Part shown: piece after piece, positions 42,147-51,621 of the stretch
How the letters are laid out: each line of letters begins with the position of its first letter
Numbering within the stretch: the stretch's first letter is position 1
Made by a program: the position numbers and the translations under genes
NCBI GenBank assembly: GCA_029263415.1
Contig: JAJCXN010000030.1
Span: forward strand, 1-64,000
Origin: Acidobacteriota bacterium
GTDB lineage: Bacteria > Acidobacteriota > Thermoanaerobaculia > Multivoradales > Multivoraceae
Length of the DNA stretch: 64,000 nt
Reading direction: 5' to 3'
The notes under the pieces: generated by a model
Told to the model about the DNA's origin: nothing
Database searches by the model: none
Seen by the model: only the letters and a program-made list of their open reading frames with translations

Positions 42147-45107
42147 ATGAACAGAAGACGAAGGCAGTTACCAACTTGGCTGAGCATGTCGCTGGTCGCC
42201 GCACTGATCGGCTGTACCGCCACTTCGATGCCGCCCGAGCCACCCGAGGCGCCGACTGTTGCACCGCAAGAGACCGAAAGACCGGCGCCTGCAACGAGTC
42301 TGCCTGCGGCACCCGTCGCTTCCTCAGGAGAAGTGCCGCTAGATCCAGCGGTTAAGCAAGGGAGGCTCAAGAACGGGCTTCGCTATTTCATCCGCGAGAA
42401 CGAGCGGCCGGCGAACCGAGCCGAGTTGCGCTTGGTGGTCAACGCGGGTTCGTTGCAAGAAGACGAAGATCAGCTGGGCCTGGCTCACTTTGTTGAGCAC
42501 ATGGCTTTCAATGGCACCAAGAACTTCGAGAAGCAAGAGTTGGTCGACTACCTCGAAGGCATCGGCATGCGCTTCGGTCCCGACTTGAACGCCTACACCA
42601 GCTTCGACGAGACCGTCTACATGCTGCAACTGCCCACCGACGAAGAGGACATTCTCGCTAAGGGTTTCGACATCCTCGAGGACTGGGCGCACAACATCTC
42701 CTTCGACGATGAGGAGATCGACAAGGAGCGCGGCGTCGTCATCGAGGAATGGCGCTCTCGCCAGGGTGCCGGCAGTCGGATTCAAGATCAGCAACTCCCG
42801 GTCACCTTCTTTGGGTCGATGTACGCCGAGCGCCTGCCGATCGGGACGGTAGAGATCCTGAGCAACGCGCCCTACCAACGGCTGCGCGACTTCTACCGCG
42901 ATTGGTATCGACCCGACCTGATGGCGGTGGTTGCGGTGGGCGATTTCGATGAAGCCAAGATCGAGGCCACCATCAAGAAGCACTTCTCCAGAATCAAGCC
43001 GGTGGCCAAGCCGCGTGCCCGCACCAATACCGAGATCCCGGATCATGCTGAGACGCTGGTCAGCATCGTCTCTGATCCAGAGGCGACGTCCAGCCGCGTT
43101 GCGGTGGGATGGAAACGGCCGCCCTACGGCGAGACCATGACCCTCGACGCGTTGCGCCAGGACGTGGTTGATGAGCTTTACCACAACATGATGATCGGTC
43201 GACTCCAAGAGCTGGCTCAGACAGCGGATCCGCCGTACCAGTTTGCGTTCGCTTTTGATGCGTCGCTAGGGCGTACCAAGTCGATCTATCGGTTGGTCAC
43301 CAGCGTTAACGACGGTGGCGTCACCAGAGGGCTCGAGACCATGCTGGTCGAGGCCAAGCGAGTCAGGGATCACGGTTTCACTAGTTCCGAACTCGCACGT
43401 GGCAAGGAAAATTTTCTGCGCGGCGTCGAGCGCGCTTACGAAGAGCGCGACAAGCAGGAGTCGAGATCTCTGGTCGGCGGCTATGTGAGCTTCTTCCTAG
43501 AGGGCGATCCGTCGCCGAGTGTGGAGTTCTTGCGTGACTTCTATGTGGACGCAGTGCCTGGAGTGACGATCGAAGAGATCAATGCTCGTGCCGAGCAATG
43601 GATGACCGGCGGCGAGGACCAACCGATCGAAGCCAACCGCGTCATCTTGGTGAGCGGCCCAGATACTGAAGCCGCAGATTTGCCGAGCGAAGCGCAGCTG
43701 CTGGCGGTGTTTGATGAGATCGACGATGTAGCAACTACGCCGTGGGTCGACCGCACCAGCGACGACCCGTTGGTTGCAGTGCAGCCCGAGCCAGGCAAGA
43801 TCACTAGCGAAGAGACCATTCCCGAAGTCGACGCAACCAAATGGACGCTGTCGAATGGCATTGAGGTTTACTTGAAGACGACCGACTTCAAGAACGACCA
43901 GATCTTGATGGCAGCATCGAGCCCCGGTGGCCATTCACTGGTTTCAGACGAAGAATTTTTCAACGCATCCCAGGCCGGTGGTCTGGTCATGCAGATGGGG
44001 CTCGGCTCCCTGGGACCGATTGAGTTGGGCAAGAAACTCACCGGCAAAGCGGTCCGCATCGACGCCAACATTGGTGAGCGGCAAGAGAGCGTTGGAGGCA
44101 GCGCGTCGCCCAAGGATCTCGAGACGTTGTTCCAGTTGAACTACTTGGCGTTCACCGCGCCGCGCTATGACGAAGTTGCCTTCCAGTCTCTCAAAAGCCG
44201 CATCAGCGGAATTCTCGAGAATCAGAAGGCGTCGCCGCGATACTGGTTCAACAAGCGACAGCGGGAGGAGTTCTTTGGTGATCACCCGCGTCGACAAGGC
44301 TTCGAAGCCGAAGACGTGGAGCGGATGGACGCGCATGAAGCATTGCGTATCTACAAAGAGCGCTTCGCTGATGCGTCGGATTTCAAGTACTTCTTTGTTG
44401 GCAACTTCGAGCTTGATGAGATGCGGCCATTAGTGGAGCGTTGGCTCGCGGGCTTGCCGAATCTCGACCGTGAAGAGACCTGGAAGGACGTCAACGCGTA
44501 CCCCGCAACCGGGGCTCGCAAGTTTGTTGTGCAGAAGGGCTTGGAGCCTCGTGCCCAGGTGCAGCTCAGCTACTTTGGCGATACCGAATGGAGTATCGCG
44601 CGGTCCAACGTGGCGTCTGCGGTTGGTCAAGCGCTGCGCATCCGGCTGCGCGAAGTTCTACGCGAGGATCTGGGTGGGGTCTATGGCGTGGGGGTCGGGA
44701 CAGGCATCAGTCGTCTGCCGCGCGGTCGCTATAGCGCCAACATCGGCTTCGGCACCGATCCTGAACGCGTGGACGAGCTGCTCGCCGCGACGCAGGCTGC
44801 GATTGATGTGTTCAAGAGCGACGGCCCATCGCAAGAGGCGATCGACAAGGTTAAGGAGAGTTGGCGTCGGAGTCGCGAAACGCAGCTCGAACAGAACGGA
44901 TTCTGGCTTGGCGTTATGCAGAACTACGTCGAAGACGAACGTCCTTGGTCTGATTTCGACAAGTTCGAGCAACGGCTCGAAGCGGTTACCGTTGAGTCAG
45001 TGCGAGACTTCACTCGCATCCTCTTTGACGATGCGAATGTGGTCGAAGGCCGCCTGGTGCCTGAGGAGTCGATCGATGCGGAGACCGGGTCGGGATCCGA
45101 TCGCTAG
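42147..45107 (+). CDS. M16 family zinc metalloprotease lipoprotein (insulinase/pitrilysin type)
   Basis: 986 residues from ATG 42147 (AAGGA at 42132-42136). Signal with lipobox A-A-L-I-G-C at C23 and a Pro/Glu-rich linker to about residue 65. The inverted zinc motif is H114-F-V-E117-H118 with the distal ligand E194. The second M16 half (from about residue 570) lacks an HxxEH motif, as usual for two-half proteases where the C-terminal half only closes the chamber. Likely degrades peptides in the periplasm. Stop codons of this gene and the convergent gene at 45104 overlap by CTAG. Confidence 0.92.
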   Translation: MNRRRRQLPTWLSMSLVAALIGCTATSMPPEPPEAPTVAPQETERPAPATSLPAAPVASSGEVPLDPAVKQGRLKNGLRYFIRENERPANRAELRLVVNAGSLQEDEDQLGLAHFVEHMAFNGTKNFEKQELVDYLEGIGMRFGPDLNAYTSFDETVYMLQLPTDEEDILAKGFDILEDWAHNISFDDEEIDKERGVVIEEWRSRQGAGSRIQDQQLPVTFFGSMYAERLPIGTVEILSNAPYQRLRDFYRDWYRPDLMAVVAVGDFDEAKIEATIKKHFSRIKPVAKPRARTNTEIPDHAETLVSIVSDPEATSSRVAVGWKRPPYGETMTLDALRQDVVDELYHNMMIGRLQELAQTADPPYQFAFAFDASLGRTKSIYRLVTSVNDGGVTRGLETMLVEAKRVRDHGFTSSELARGKENFLRGVERAYEERDKQESRSLVGGYVSFFLEGDPSPSVEFLRDFYVDAVPGVTIEEINARAEQWMTGGEDQPIEANRVILVSGPDTEAADLPSEAQLLAVFDEIDDVATTPWVDRTSDDPLVAVQPEPGKITSEETIPEVDATKWTLSNGIEVYLKTTDFKNDQILMAASSPGGHSLVSDEEFFNASQAGGLVMQMGLGSLGPIELGKKLTGKAVRIDANIGERQESVGGSASPKDLETLFQLNYLAFTAPRYDEVAFQSLKSRISGILENQKASPRYWFNKRQREEFFGDHPRRQGFEAEDVERMDAHEALRIYKERFADASDFKYFFVGNFELDEMRPLVERWLAGLPNLDREETWKDVNAYPATGARKFVVQKGLEPRAQVQLSYFGDTEWSIARSNVASAVGQALRIRLREVLREDLGGVYGVGVGTGISRLPRGRYSANIGFGTDPERVDELLAATQAAIDVFKSDGPSQEAIDKVKESWRRSRETQLEQNGFWLGVMQNYVEDERPWSDFDKFEQRLEAVTVESVRDFTRILFDDANVVEGRLVPEESIDAETGSGSDR

Positions 45108-45850
45108 CCGCGACTGATCTCGTCGACTCGGTGCTGGAGGGCGGTGATCCGTGCCTCCAGCTCTGCGCGCCAGGCCTCGAATTCCTCTGCCTTTAAGCGT
45201 GGAGGAAGTGCCATGGGTTCGCCGTAGATTACATCGACCCGGGCGAAGGGCCAGGGCAAGAGGGTGAGATCCCAGGATCTGCGGAGGGTGTAGCTGGGAC
45301 GTGCGGCTGCGGTGATCGGGACGATCAACCCGCCGGTGCGTTGTGCCAGCGAGATGATGCCGCCTTGGACCTTCCCACGGGGACCGCGCGAGCCATCAAT
45401 TGCTAGACAGGACGAGAGTTCGGGATCCTTTTGCACGCGCCGGATCATGTCGAGGATTGCCTGCAGGCCATCTCGACCGGACGAGCCACGGATGACCTCG
45501 AAGCCGAACGTCTCCTCGACCTTGGCCATGGCGTCTCCGTCGAGGCTCTTGGAACACATCGACAGCCACCGCCCGTTGCGGGACCGACCCATGAAGCGCA
45601 AGAGCAAGAAGATGCGTCCATGCAGGAACGCACCGACGATCGGCTTGCCAGCGGCACGGGCGGCGTCGAAGTGATGCCGATCCGTCTCTCGGTAGCGCCA
45701 GGTGAAATCGAGCAACCGGATCAGACTGACTGCCAGCAGCGGCACGACCCGCAGCATCAAAAAGCGCTTGGCTGGTCCGGCCTGCGTCGAGGGTGAGGGC
45801 TCCGCCGGGGCGCTGCCCCAGATCACGCGGTCTTGGTTCCCTCGAGACAC
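45104..45850 (-). CDS. DUF374 lysophospholipid acyltransferase-like protein
   Basis: 248 residues. The PlsC/LpxL-like fold of DUF374: P-I-V-G-A-F-L-H-G-R-I-F-L near residue 69-81 (catalytic His in the F-L-H-G motif), D-G-D-A-M-A-K-V near 104, R-G-S-S-G-R-D-G near 120, D-G-S-R-G-P-R-G-K-V near 148-157 and I-V-P-I-T. Such enzymes transfer acyl chains to membrane lipids or lipid A-like acceptors. GTG start inside the ACP gene (28 bp overlap). Last gene of a four-gene operon, so it probably uses acyl chains delivered by the preceding ACP. Confidence 0.85.
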   Translation of the reverse strand: MSRGNQDRVIWGSAPAEPSPSTQAGPAKRFLMLRVVPLLAVSLIRLLDFTWRYRETDRHHFDAARAAGKPIVGAFLHGRIFLLLRFMGRSRNGRWLSMCSKSLDGDAMAKVEETFGFEVIRGSSGRDGLQAILDMIRRVQKDPELSSCLAIDGSRGPRGKVQGGIISLAQRTGGLIVPITAAARPSYTLRRSWDLTLLPWPFARVDVIYGEPMALPPRLKAEEFEAWRAELEARITALQHRVDEISRG

Positions 45851-46071
45851 GTCACTAGGTCGCCCACCGTTTGCATCTCGAGGATTGTAGCGGCGGCGAG
45901 CTGGGTGCCGAATTCTTGATCCAGATCAAAGATCAGGTCGAGCACGGAGAGGGAGTCGAAGCCGAAAGACTCGAGCGGAGTTTCTTCCGTGACGTCGCTC
46001 CAATCGACGTCTTCGGCTGAGGATTCTTCGATGACGTCGCCGAGGCGTTGCAGGAGGTCTGCACGGCTCAT
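45823..46071 (-). CDS. Dedicated acyl carrier protein
   Basis: 82 residues, acidic. The phosphopantetheine site is S40 in G-F-D-S-L-S-V-L-D-L. Start ATG overlaps the ketosynthase stop (ATGA). This is not the usual housekeeping AcpP type (which has D-S-L-D); the S-L-S-V-L-D form is seen in specialised lipid and polyketide systems. It would carry the chain built by the upstream reductase and ketosynthase and hand it to the DUF374 enzyme. Confidence 0.9.
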   Translation of the reverse strand: MSRADLLQRLGDVIEESSAEDVDWSDVTEETPLESFGFDSLSVLDLIFDLDQEFGTQLAAATILEMQTVGDLVTCLEGTKTA

Positions 46072-47366
46072 GGTGTCTCCAGGTTAAGTGGGGAATCAGG
46101 TGAGCGACCAAGAACAAGAACACCGTTGCCACCGCCAAAGCCAAAGCTGTTCTTCATCGCCAAGCCGGGGGCCAAGGTGCACGGTGTGTTGCCGATCAAC
46201 TGCACGTCACAGGCGGGATCGGGGTGGTCGAGATTGAGGTTCGCCGGTGCGGTTCCAGATTCTAGTGCGAGCACGGTGACGACACTTTCAATGGCGCCTG
46301 AAGCGCCTAAGGTGTGTCCGAAGTATGACTTGCTCGCGCCGATGGGAATCGACCCCGCGGCGTCGCCCAGAGCTTCGCGAATCGACAGGCACTCGGTGAT
46401 GTCGTTGGCCTGGGTGCCGGTGCCATGGGCGTTGATGTAGGCGATGTCGCTGGCGACGGCGTCAGCACTTTGCAGCGCGCGCCGGATCGCAACAGCTTGC
46501 CCGGCAACCGATGGGCTGGTGAGGTGGGTGGCGTCTGAGGACTCTCCGTAGCCTTTGATCTCACCGCGTATGCGCGTGCCGCGTCGCTCGGCGCTCTCGA
46601 AAGATTCGAGCACAAGGGCCCCAGCTCCTTCACCGAGCAGTGTGCCCGCTCGATCGCGGTCAAATGGTCGCAAAGCCGTGGTTGGCTCGGGCAGCACGGA
46701 GAGCACGCCCAGGTTGTTCCACAGACCGTAGTAGAAGGGGTCGGAGCAGGCATCAACGCCACCGCACAGGACGGTGTCGGCATAGCCGTCTTGGATCAAG
46801 CGGAACCCTTGTCCGAGAGCGTTGGTGGACGAAGTGCACGCCGAAACGATGACTTGGTTGGTGCCGCGCAAAGAGAACTGGATGGAGACGCTGGCCGAGA
46901 TCGTGTTCGCCATGCACGCGGGGACGCTGCTCGGCCGCATGCCCTGAGGACCCTTGTCCGCGAATCGTAAGTTGGCGTTGTAAAGAGCGCCGCATGGACC
47001 GCAGCCGCAGCCCCACAGATTGGCGACGTCGAGTCCCTCGGCTGGTTCCGACTTGAGATCCTCTTCGCGCTCATGGGGGATCAGGCCAGCTTCGAGCAAC
47101 GCCTGCCGTGAGGCTTCAGTTGCGAACCGGACCGTGCGATCGGCGCGCCGCAGCTTGCCGCGTTGGTGATGCTCAAAGGCAGAGGTGTCGACCTCGCCAC
47201 CGTGCTGCACGGTGTTTCCAGAGGCGTCGAAACTGCGGATGACACCAAGGCCGCTCTCTCCGGCTAGCAGGCGTTGCCAGTTGGTTTCGACATCGTGGCC
47301 CAAAGAGGTGACCATGCCAAGGCCAGTCACCGCGACCCGGCGCTTTAGTGCCCTCGAATTGCTCAT
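46068..47366 (-). CDS. Beta-ketoacyl-ACP synthase (FabF-like)
   Basis: 432 residues from ATG 47366, which forms ATGA with the upstream reductase stop; an in-frame GTG at 47378 would add four residues. Catalytic triad complete: C177 in V-S-A-C-T-S-S, H314 in N-A-H-G-T-G-T and H351 in Y-F-G-H-T-L-G-A-S-G. The segment L-W-G-C-G-C-G-P-C-G near residue 118-127 replaces the usual G-T-G-x-G-G loop and is cysteine-rich, which is unusual. Elongates ACP-bound chains with malonyl units. Part of the reductase-KS-ACP-acyltransferase operon. Confidence 0.9.
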   Translation of the reverse strand: MSNSRALKRRVAVTGLGMVTSLGHDVETNWQRLLAGESGLGVIRSFDASGNTVQHGGEVDTSAFEHHQRGKLRRADRTVRFATEASRQALLEAGLIPHEREEDLKSEPAEGLDVANLWGCGCGPCGALYNANLRFADKGPQGMRPSSVPACMANTISASVSIQFSLRGTNQVIVSACTSSTNALGQGFRLIQDGYADTVLCGGVDACSDPFYYGLWNNLGVLSVLPEPTTALRPFDRDRAGTLLGEGAGALVLESFESAERRGTRIRGEIKGYGESSDATHLTSPSVAGQAVAIRRALQSADAVASDIAYINAHGTGTQANDITECLSIREALGDAAGSIPIGASKSYFGHTLGASGAIESVVTVLALESGTAPANLNLDHPDPACDVQLIGNTPCTLAPGLAMKNSFGFGGGNGVLVLGRSPDSPLNLETP

Positions 47367-48106
47367 CCGTTCATCCACATGCCGCCATCGACGTGCAGCA
47401 CCTGACCGGTCATGTAAGCGGCGTCTTCCCCTAGAAGGAACGCCACTACGCCGGCGATGTCGGCAGGGGTTGCCATGCGTTTGAGCGGGATGCCGAGATC
47501 GCCGCGCAACGCGTCTGGGAGGTCGTTGGTCATATCGGTTTCAACGAATCCTGGGGAGATTGCATTGCAACGGATGCCAAAGCGCGCCGATTCCAGTGCC
47601 AGGCTCTGAGTCAGGCTGACCATGGCCGCTTTGGATGCAGCGTAGTCGGCTCCCATCCATTTACCTGGCCCGTGCGCTGACAGCGAAGCTATGTTGACGA
47701 TGGCGCCACGCTTTTGTTTACGCATTAGCGTGTAGGCGGCTTGTGACGCGACCATCGCGGCTTCGAGGTTGATGCGGAAGGTCTGTTGCCAGCTGTCGAC
47801 CGTGAGAGCCCGAAAGGGGATCGCGCGGCCGCTGCCAGCATTGTTGACCAGGCCGTCGATGCGCCCGGTGGCCTGGACAAACCTATCGACCAGGTCTTTG
47901 GCTGAAGCCGGGTCTGACAGGTCTGCGCTAAAGGGCAGAGCGCGTTCGGGATGGAGTTCCGTTGCCGTGAGCTTTACCCCGTCCAGATCGCGGCCGTGGA
48001 GGCCGACCACCGCGCCGTCGGCAATCAAGCGTTCGGCGATGCCCCGGCCAATGCCGCGAGTGGATCCAGTAACGAGAACGCAGCGCTGTGCAGGGGGTTG
48101 AACCAA
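47363..48106 (-). CDS. 3-oxoacyl-ACP reductase-like short-chain dehydrogenase
   Basis: 247 residues. Classical SDR: cofactor loop T-G-S-T-R-G-I-G, N-N-A-G near residue 88-91, catalytic Ser in N-I-A-S-L-S, Y155 and K159 (Y-A-A-S-K), and P-G-F-V-E-T. FabG-like proteins reduce the 3-keto group with NADPH. First gene of the operon; the next three genes follow with overlapping starts. No dehydratase or enoyl reductase gene is present here, so the product may be a 3-hydroxyacyl chain, or these steps come from housekeeping enzymes. Confidence 0.88.
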   Translation of the reverse strand: MVQPPAQRCVLVTGSTRGIGRGIAERLIADGAVVGLHGRDLDGVKLTATELHPERALPFSADLSDPASAKDLVDRFVQATGRIDGLVNNAGSGRAIPFRALTVDSWQQTFRINLEAAMVASQAAYTLMRKQKRGAIVNIASLSAHGPGKWMGADYAASKAAMVSLTQSLALESARFGIRCNAISPGFVETDMTNDLPDALRGDLGIPLKRMATPADIAGVVAFLLGEDAAYMTGQVLHVDGGMWMNG

Positions 48107-48343
48107 AGTCTCTTCCGAAGCAGTTCTGGGTCGACGGGGATAGACCTCATACGACCGCGATCCATGGCTCGCGCTAACGAAGCGCCAGACTTCATGGGGC
48201 CGGAATTTTGTCAGCTTCGGCCAAGAGAACCAAGCATGCGGGCGCGAGTACCGTAGGCCGGTGCTTGGAGAATCGCTGTGTCCCTGTAAGGATCGCCGTC
48301 CTTTGACGCCACCAACCGAACCAAAGCCCCCGATGGAGTTGCA

Positions 48344-48751
48344 ATGAGCGAGCTAGCCCCGCCAGATGAACTGAGCCAAGCCTTGGGGGCGACCGGTGAA
48401 CGCTCGGTCGATGCCGAAGCCGGTACTGCCCGCATCCATTACATCGTGAAGCCTGAGTTCTGCCATTCCGGCGGCATTGCCCAGGGCGGGTTCGTCACCG
48501 GTTGGTTGGATTCGGCGATGGCGTTTGCCGCGATGTCTCGGGCGGATCGCTCCATCTGGCTGGCGACACTCGAGCTCAAGGTTAGTTTCTTTGGCCCCGC
48601 GCGCGCACAGACTGAAGTGGTCTCGGATGGTTGGATCGCAAAGCCGGGTCGCAGCATCGTCTTTTTGGAGTCGCGGCTAACCGAACTCGACGGGGGCAAG
48701 GTGCTTGCGACCAGTTCGTCGACCGCCAAGTTGGTGGCCCTCAAGCGCTAG
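48344..48751 (+). CDS. PaaI-like hotdog-fold thioesterase
   Basis: 135 residues. Hotdog features: H-S-G-G-I-A-Q-G-G-F-V-T-G-W-L-D-S-A-M-A, with the hydrogen-bonding Gly-Gly and the catalytic-type Asp, and an E-L-K-V-S-F-F-G-P-A-R strand. These enzymes hydrolyse acyl-CoA or acyl-ACP esters. Divergent from the reductase-KS-ACP operon at 237 bp; a role in releasing or editing acyl chains from that system is possible but only by proximity. Confidence 0.87.
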   Translation: MSELAPPDELSQALGATGERSVDAEAGTARIHYIVKPEFCHSGGIAQGGFVTGWLDSAMAFAAMSRADRSIWLATLELKVSFFGPARAQTEVVSDGWIAKPGRSIVFLESRLTELDGGKVLATSSSTAKLVALKR

Positions 48752-48780
48752 ACGGGGGTCAGCGATGCTTGGTTTTGCCG

Positions 48781-48806
48781 CCTGTGCCTGTGCCTGTGCC
48801 TGTGCC
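48781..48806 (+). repeat. (CCTGTG)4 microsatellite
   Basis: Four perfect copies of a 6-bp unit, plus two bases, in the 89-bp gap between the thioesterase and the convergent polyprenyl transferase gene. Non-coding. Confidence 0.85.
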
Positions 48807-48840
48807 GGAGGCCGTGGCCACGCCACGAGACTAGGAAGGG

Positions 48841-50298
48841 CTAGGAAGCGCCGCGCCCGCTCAGAACTGCAGGAATCGTTTTTAGGATGATCTTGAGATC
48901 AAGCATCGGCGACCACTTGTCGATGTACTCAAGATCCATCTCCATCCAACGATCGAAGTCGACGTTGTTGCGACCGGAAACCTGCCACAGACAGGTGAGC
49001 CCCGGCTTCATCGACAGTCGGCGGCGTTGCCCGCGGCTGTACTGCGCGACCTCGGTTGGCACTGGGGGGCGAGGCCCGACCAGGCTCATGTCCCCGCGCA
49101 GGACGTTCCACAACTGAGGCAGTTCGTCCAGGCTGAACTTGCGCAAGAATCGACCGATCCAAGTGACCCGCGGGTCTCGGCGAACCTTAAAGGCGGGCCC
49201 GTCCATCTCGTTGAGGTGGGCAAGTTCGGATTGACGATGCTCTGCGCCGTCGACCATGGTGCGGAACTTGTACAAGGTGAACGTGCGACCGTTCAAGCCG
49301 CACCGCGTCTGTTGGTAGACCACCTGGCCGGTGGATGTCATCTTGATCACCAGCGCAATGAGCAGCACCAGGGGCAATCCAAAGAGCGCAAGCACGGTGG
49401 CAAGGGCGACGTCCATGGATCGCTTAGCGAGTAGTTGGGCGTAGCTAGTGGGTGCGCGGGAGAAACTCAAGAGAGAAACTCCACCCATCTCTTCGAGCTC
49501 TATCCGGCTAGGGGCAACCGGTGCTAGGTCCAAGAGGAAGCGGGTGCGGACACCTTGCTCGTGGAGGGCAGCAAACGAGCTCTCGAGCTCTCTTAAGTCT
49601 CGATGGGAGACCGAGAAAAAGACATCGTCCACCACGTTGTCTTCGAGCAGTTGGGGAAGGTCCTCAAGTGAACCGAGCAAAGGTCCTCCGAGGTTGCGTT
49701 TGGGGTCGCGGTCGGTGCTCCGGGTCTTGACGAAGCCGAGCAGCTTGAAGCCCCAATAGGAGTGATCGTTGATCGATGCAGCGAGCGTGCGCGCGGGCCG
49801 GTTAGTGCCGACGATGACTAGGGTGCGGTAGTTGAAACCGCGCTGGCGAACGTAGCGAGAGGTGAGCCGAATGCCGAGCTTCTCGAGCAGCAGGAGTGTA
49901 GCTGCGAGAATCGCGAACACCACCACCCAACCGCGACTCAGGCGGTCGCCTTGAAGCAGATAGGAGTCAAAGCGGGTGATGAAGAAGAACAGCGACCACA
50001 CAACCGTTGCCAGCAATGTCACGCGCAACACGGACAGCACCTCTGACGCCAAGGTCATGGTGCGGTGCGATCGGTAGATGTGGTTGGCGACCAGCGCGAA
50101 AGACCAGCACAAGAGCGCGATCGGCAACAGCGGCAAGTACTGGGTCAGCGGATAGAGCCGGCTCGGGAAGAGCGTGGGCGCAACGCTGGGCAGCCAGCCG
50201 TCGCGGACCAGGAACGCGAGCACGAACGCAGCCGTTACCAGTAGTAGGTCCAGCACGAAAATCGACCCGTGTAGCATTCGGGCTCGTTGTTTGAGCAT
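48841..50298 (-). CDS. Exopolysaccharide polyprenyl glycosylphosphotransferase (WbaP/WcaJ type)
   Basis: 485 residues. Four N-terminal TM helices (about 10-130), a CoA-binding-like Rossmann domain about 150-270, a fifth TM at about 300-325 after K-R-S-M-D-V, and the bacterial sugar transferase domain: Q-T-R-C-G-L-N-G, Y-K-F-R-T-M, K-F-S-L-D-E-L-P-Q-L, V-G-P-R-P-P and K-P-G-L-T-C-L-W-Q-V-S-G-R. Starts glycan synthesis by moving a sugar-1-phosphate to undecaprenyl phosphate at the inner membrane. Separated by 204 bp from the upstream glycosyltransferase gene. Confidence 0.93.
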   Translation of the reverse strand: MLKQRARMLHGSIFVLDLLLVTAAFVLAFLVRDGWLPSVAPTLFPSRLYPLTQYLPLLPIALLCWSFALVANHIYRSHRTMTLASEVLSVLRVTLLATVVWSLFFFITRFDSYLLQGDRLSRGWVVVFAILAATLLLLEKLGIRLTSRYVRQRGFNYRTLVIVGTNRPARTLAASINDHSYWGFKLLGFVKTRSTDRDPKRNLGGPLLGSLEDLPQLLEDNVVDDVFFSVSHRDLRELESSFAALHEQGVRTRFLLDLAPVAPSRIELEEMGGVSLLSFSRAPTSYAQLLAKRSMDVALATVLALFGLPLVLLIALVIKMTSTGQVVYQQTRCGLNGRTFTLYKFRTMVDGAEHRQSELAHLNEMDGPAFKVRRDPRVTWIGRFLRKFSLDELPQLWNVLRGDMSLVGPRPPVPTEVAQYSRGQRRRLSMKPGLTCLWQVSGRNNVDFDRWMEMDLEYIDKWSPMLDLKIILKTIPAVLSGRGAS

Positions 50299-50355
50299 CT
50301 AGTCCCCTCAGCGTCCTCTCCGCGTTCCGAGCGAAGAGATTACCTTGCGCAATTA

Positions 50356-50370
50356 TCTCTATTGTAGAGA
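50356..50370 (-). promoter_or_regulatory. Palindrome in the leader of the polyprenyl transferase gene
   Basis: TCTCTA-N3-TAGAGA in a short AT-rich patch, about 58 bp before the ATG at 50298. On the minus strand it includes TACAAT, a near-consensus -10, without a clear -35. Could be an operator over a secondary promoter of the glycan operon. Confidence 0.35.
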
Positions 50371-50502
50371 CTTACGAGCGCGAGCGGGAGGATGTTGAGG
50401 CAGAGTTTGCGATGCAAGAGCTTCGGGGTCTGAGACCGCTTTGCCTCAAGAGGCTGCTCTGTCTGGTGGGTTCTTGCTGCGAAGAGCCGAATCGCGTGAG
50501 GC

Positions 50503-51621
50503 TTAGCGCGCCCCGCTGAGCTCTAGGAATAGCTGTTCGTAGGCCTGGGTGACAGCGTCCCACGAATACTCATCTTGCGCGCGAGCCTTCGCCGCCCGCC
50601 GGTAGCGAGCAACAGTCTCTTGATCGTCGTCCAATGCATCAAACAACTGAGTGAGAGTTTCGGGTTCGCGAGCACGAAACAGCAGCGCGGCGTCGGCGGC
50701 CACTTCGCGGTTCTCAGGTACATCGTTGAGCAAGATGCAGTTGCCGAAGCCCATTGCTTCGAGCAGCGCAGGGTGCGTACCGCCGACTTCGGTGGCTTGC
50801 ACGTAGGCGTAGGCGTGGGTCTGCAGTTCGCGATAGGCGTCGCCATACAGAGCGCCGGGAAAGAGGATCCGCGAATCGCCCGTTTCGGTGAAGCTGCGAA
50901 TGAAGTCGTCGGCGTAGGGTGCAGATCCGAGCATCACCAACCTGCGCTTCGCATGGGAAGCGCGAAACGCTTCGGCCACCCGGTGGGGATTGTTCTCAGG
51001 CTCAAAGCGAGAGACGTACAGAAAGTAGGAGTCGGGCTCGAGGCCCAAACTCTCCAGGGTCTCGGTGGTCGAGATAGGTTCAAGGTCGCTGCCGTAGGGG
51101 ATCATGGTCGAGACTGCTGAATGCTGCTCCAAGAAGTGACGTTCGATGGCGCGCGCGTCGGTCACTAGGCGATGGGGTACAAGCGTGGCGAGCCGCTCGG
51201 AGACTCGATAGACAATCTGGCCTAGCCGTCCCCACTTGGCCCGCTCTTGTTCTAGGCCGTCAACGTGCAGGGCGGTTGGAATGAGGCCGGCGCGCAGAAT
51301 CGGGACGAAGACGGTGTTGGCGGCGTTGACGAGCAGCACCGCATCGAAGCGGCGGCACACGGCGTCGATGGTCGAGAGCAGGGTGTGAACCGGAGTGTCG
51401 AGATACTTGGTGCGAACGGTCGGCAAGACCACTAAGCGAACGCCATCAATGTAGCGCTCGGATCGTTGGGTGTAGTGCGATCGACAGTAGACCGTGATCG
51501 AGTGGCCACGTTTGACCAGCCGCTTGGACAGCTGCTCCATGAAGGTCTCGTAGCCGCCGTATCGAGCCGGAATGCCACGACTTCCCATCAGGGCGATGCG
51601 CAACGGCTTCTGGGTGCTCAC
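50503..51621 (-). CDS. Glycosyltransferase, GT4 with DUF1972 N-terminal domain
   Basis: 372 residues from GTG 51621, which overlaps the upstream stop (GTGA). The N-terminal half carries the DUF1972 motif I-A-L-M-G-S-R-G-I-P-A-R-Y-G-G-Y-E-T-F, the C-terminal half the GT4 donor site T-H-P-A-L-L-E-A-M-G-F-G-N with E-N-R-E-V. This group transfers rhamnose, glucose or galactose units in capsule and O-antigen clusters; the exact sugar is not predictable. Last gene of the coupled glycosyltransferase series. Confidence 0.9.
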   Translation of the reverse strand: MSTQKPLRIALMGSRGIPARYGGYETFMEQLSKRLVKRGHSITVYCRSHYTQRSERYIDGVRLVVLPTVRTKYLDTPVHTLLSTIDAVCRRFDAVLLVNAANTVFVPILRAGLIPTALHVDGLEQERAKWGRLGQIVYRVSERLATLVPHRLVTDARAIERHFLEQHSAVSTMIPYGSDLEPISTTETLESLGLEPDSYFLYVSRFEPENNPHRVAEAFRASHAKRRLVMLGSAPYADDFIRSFTETGDSRILFPGALYGDAYRELQTHAYAYVQATEVGGTHPALLEAMGFGNCILLNDVPENREVAADAALLFRAREPETLTQLFDALDDDQETVARYRRAAKARAQDEYSWDAVTQAYEQLFLELSGAR

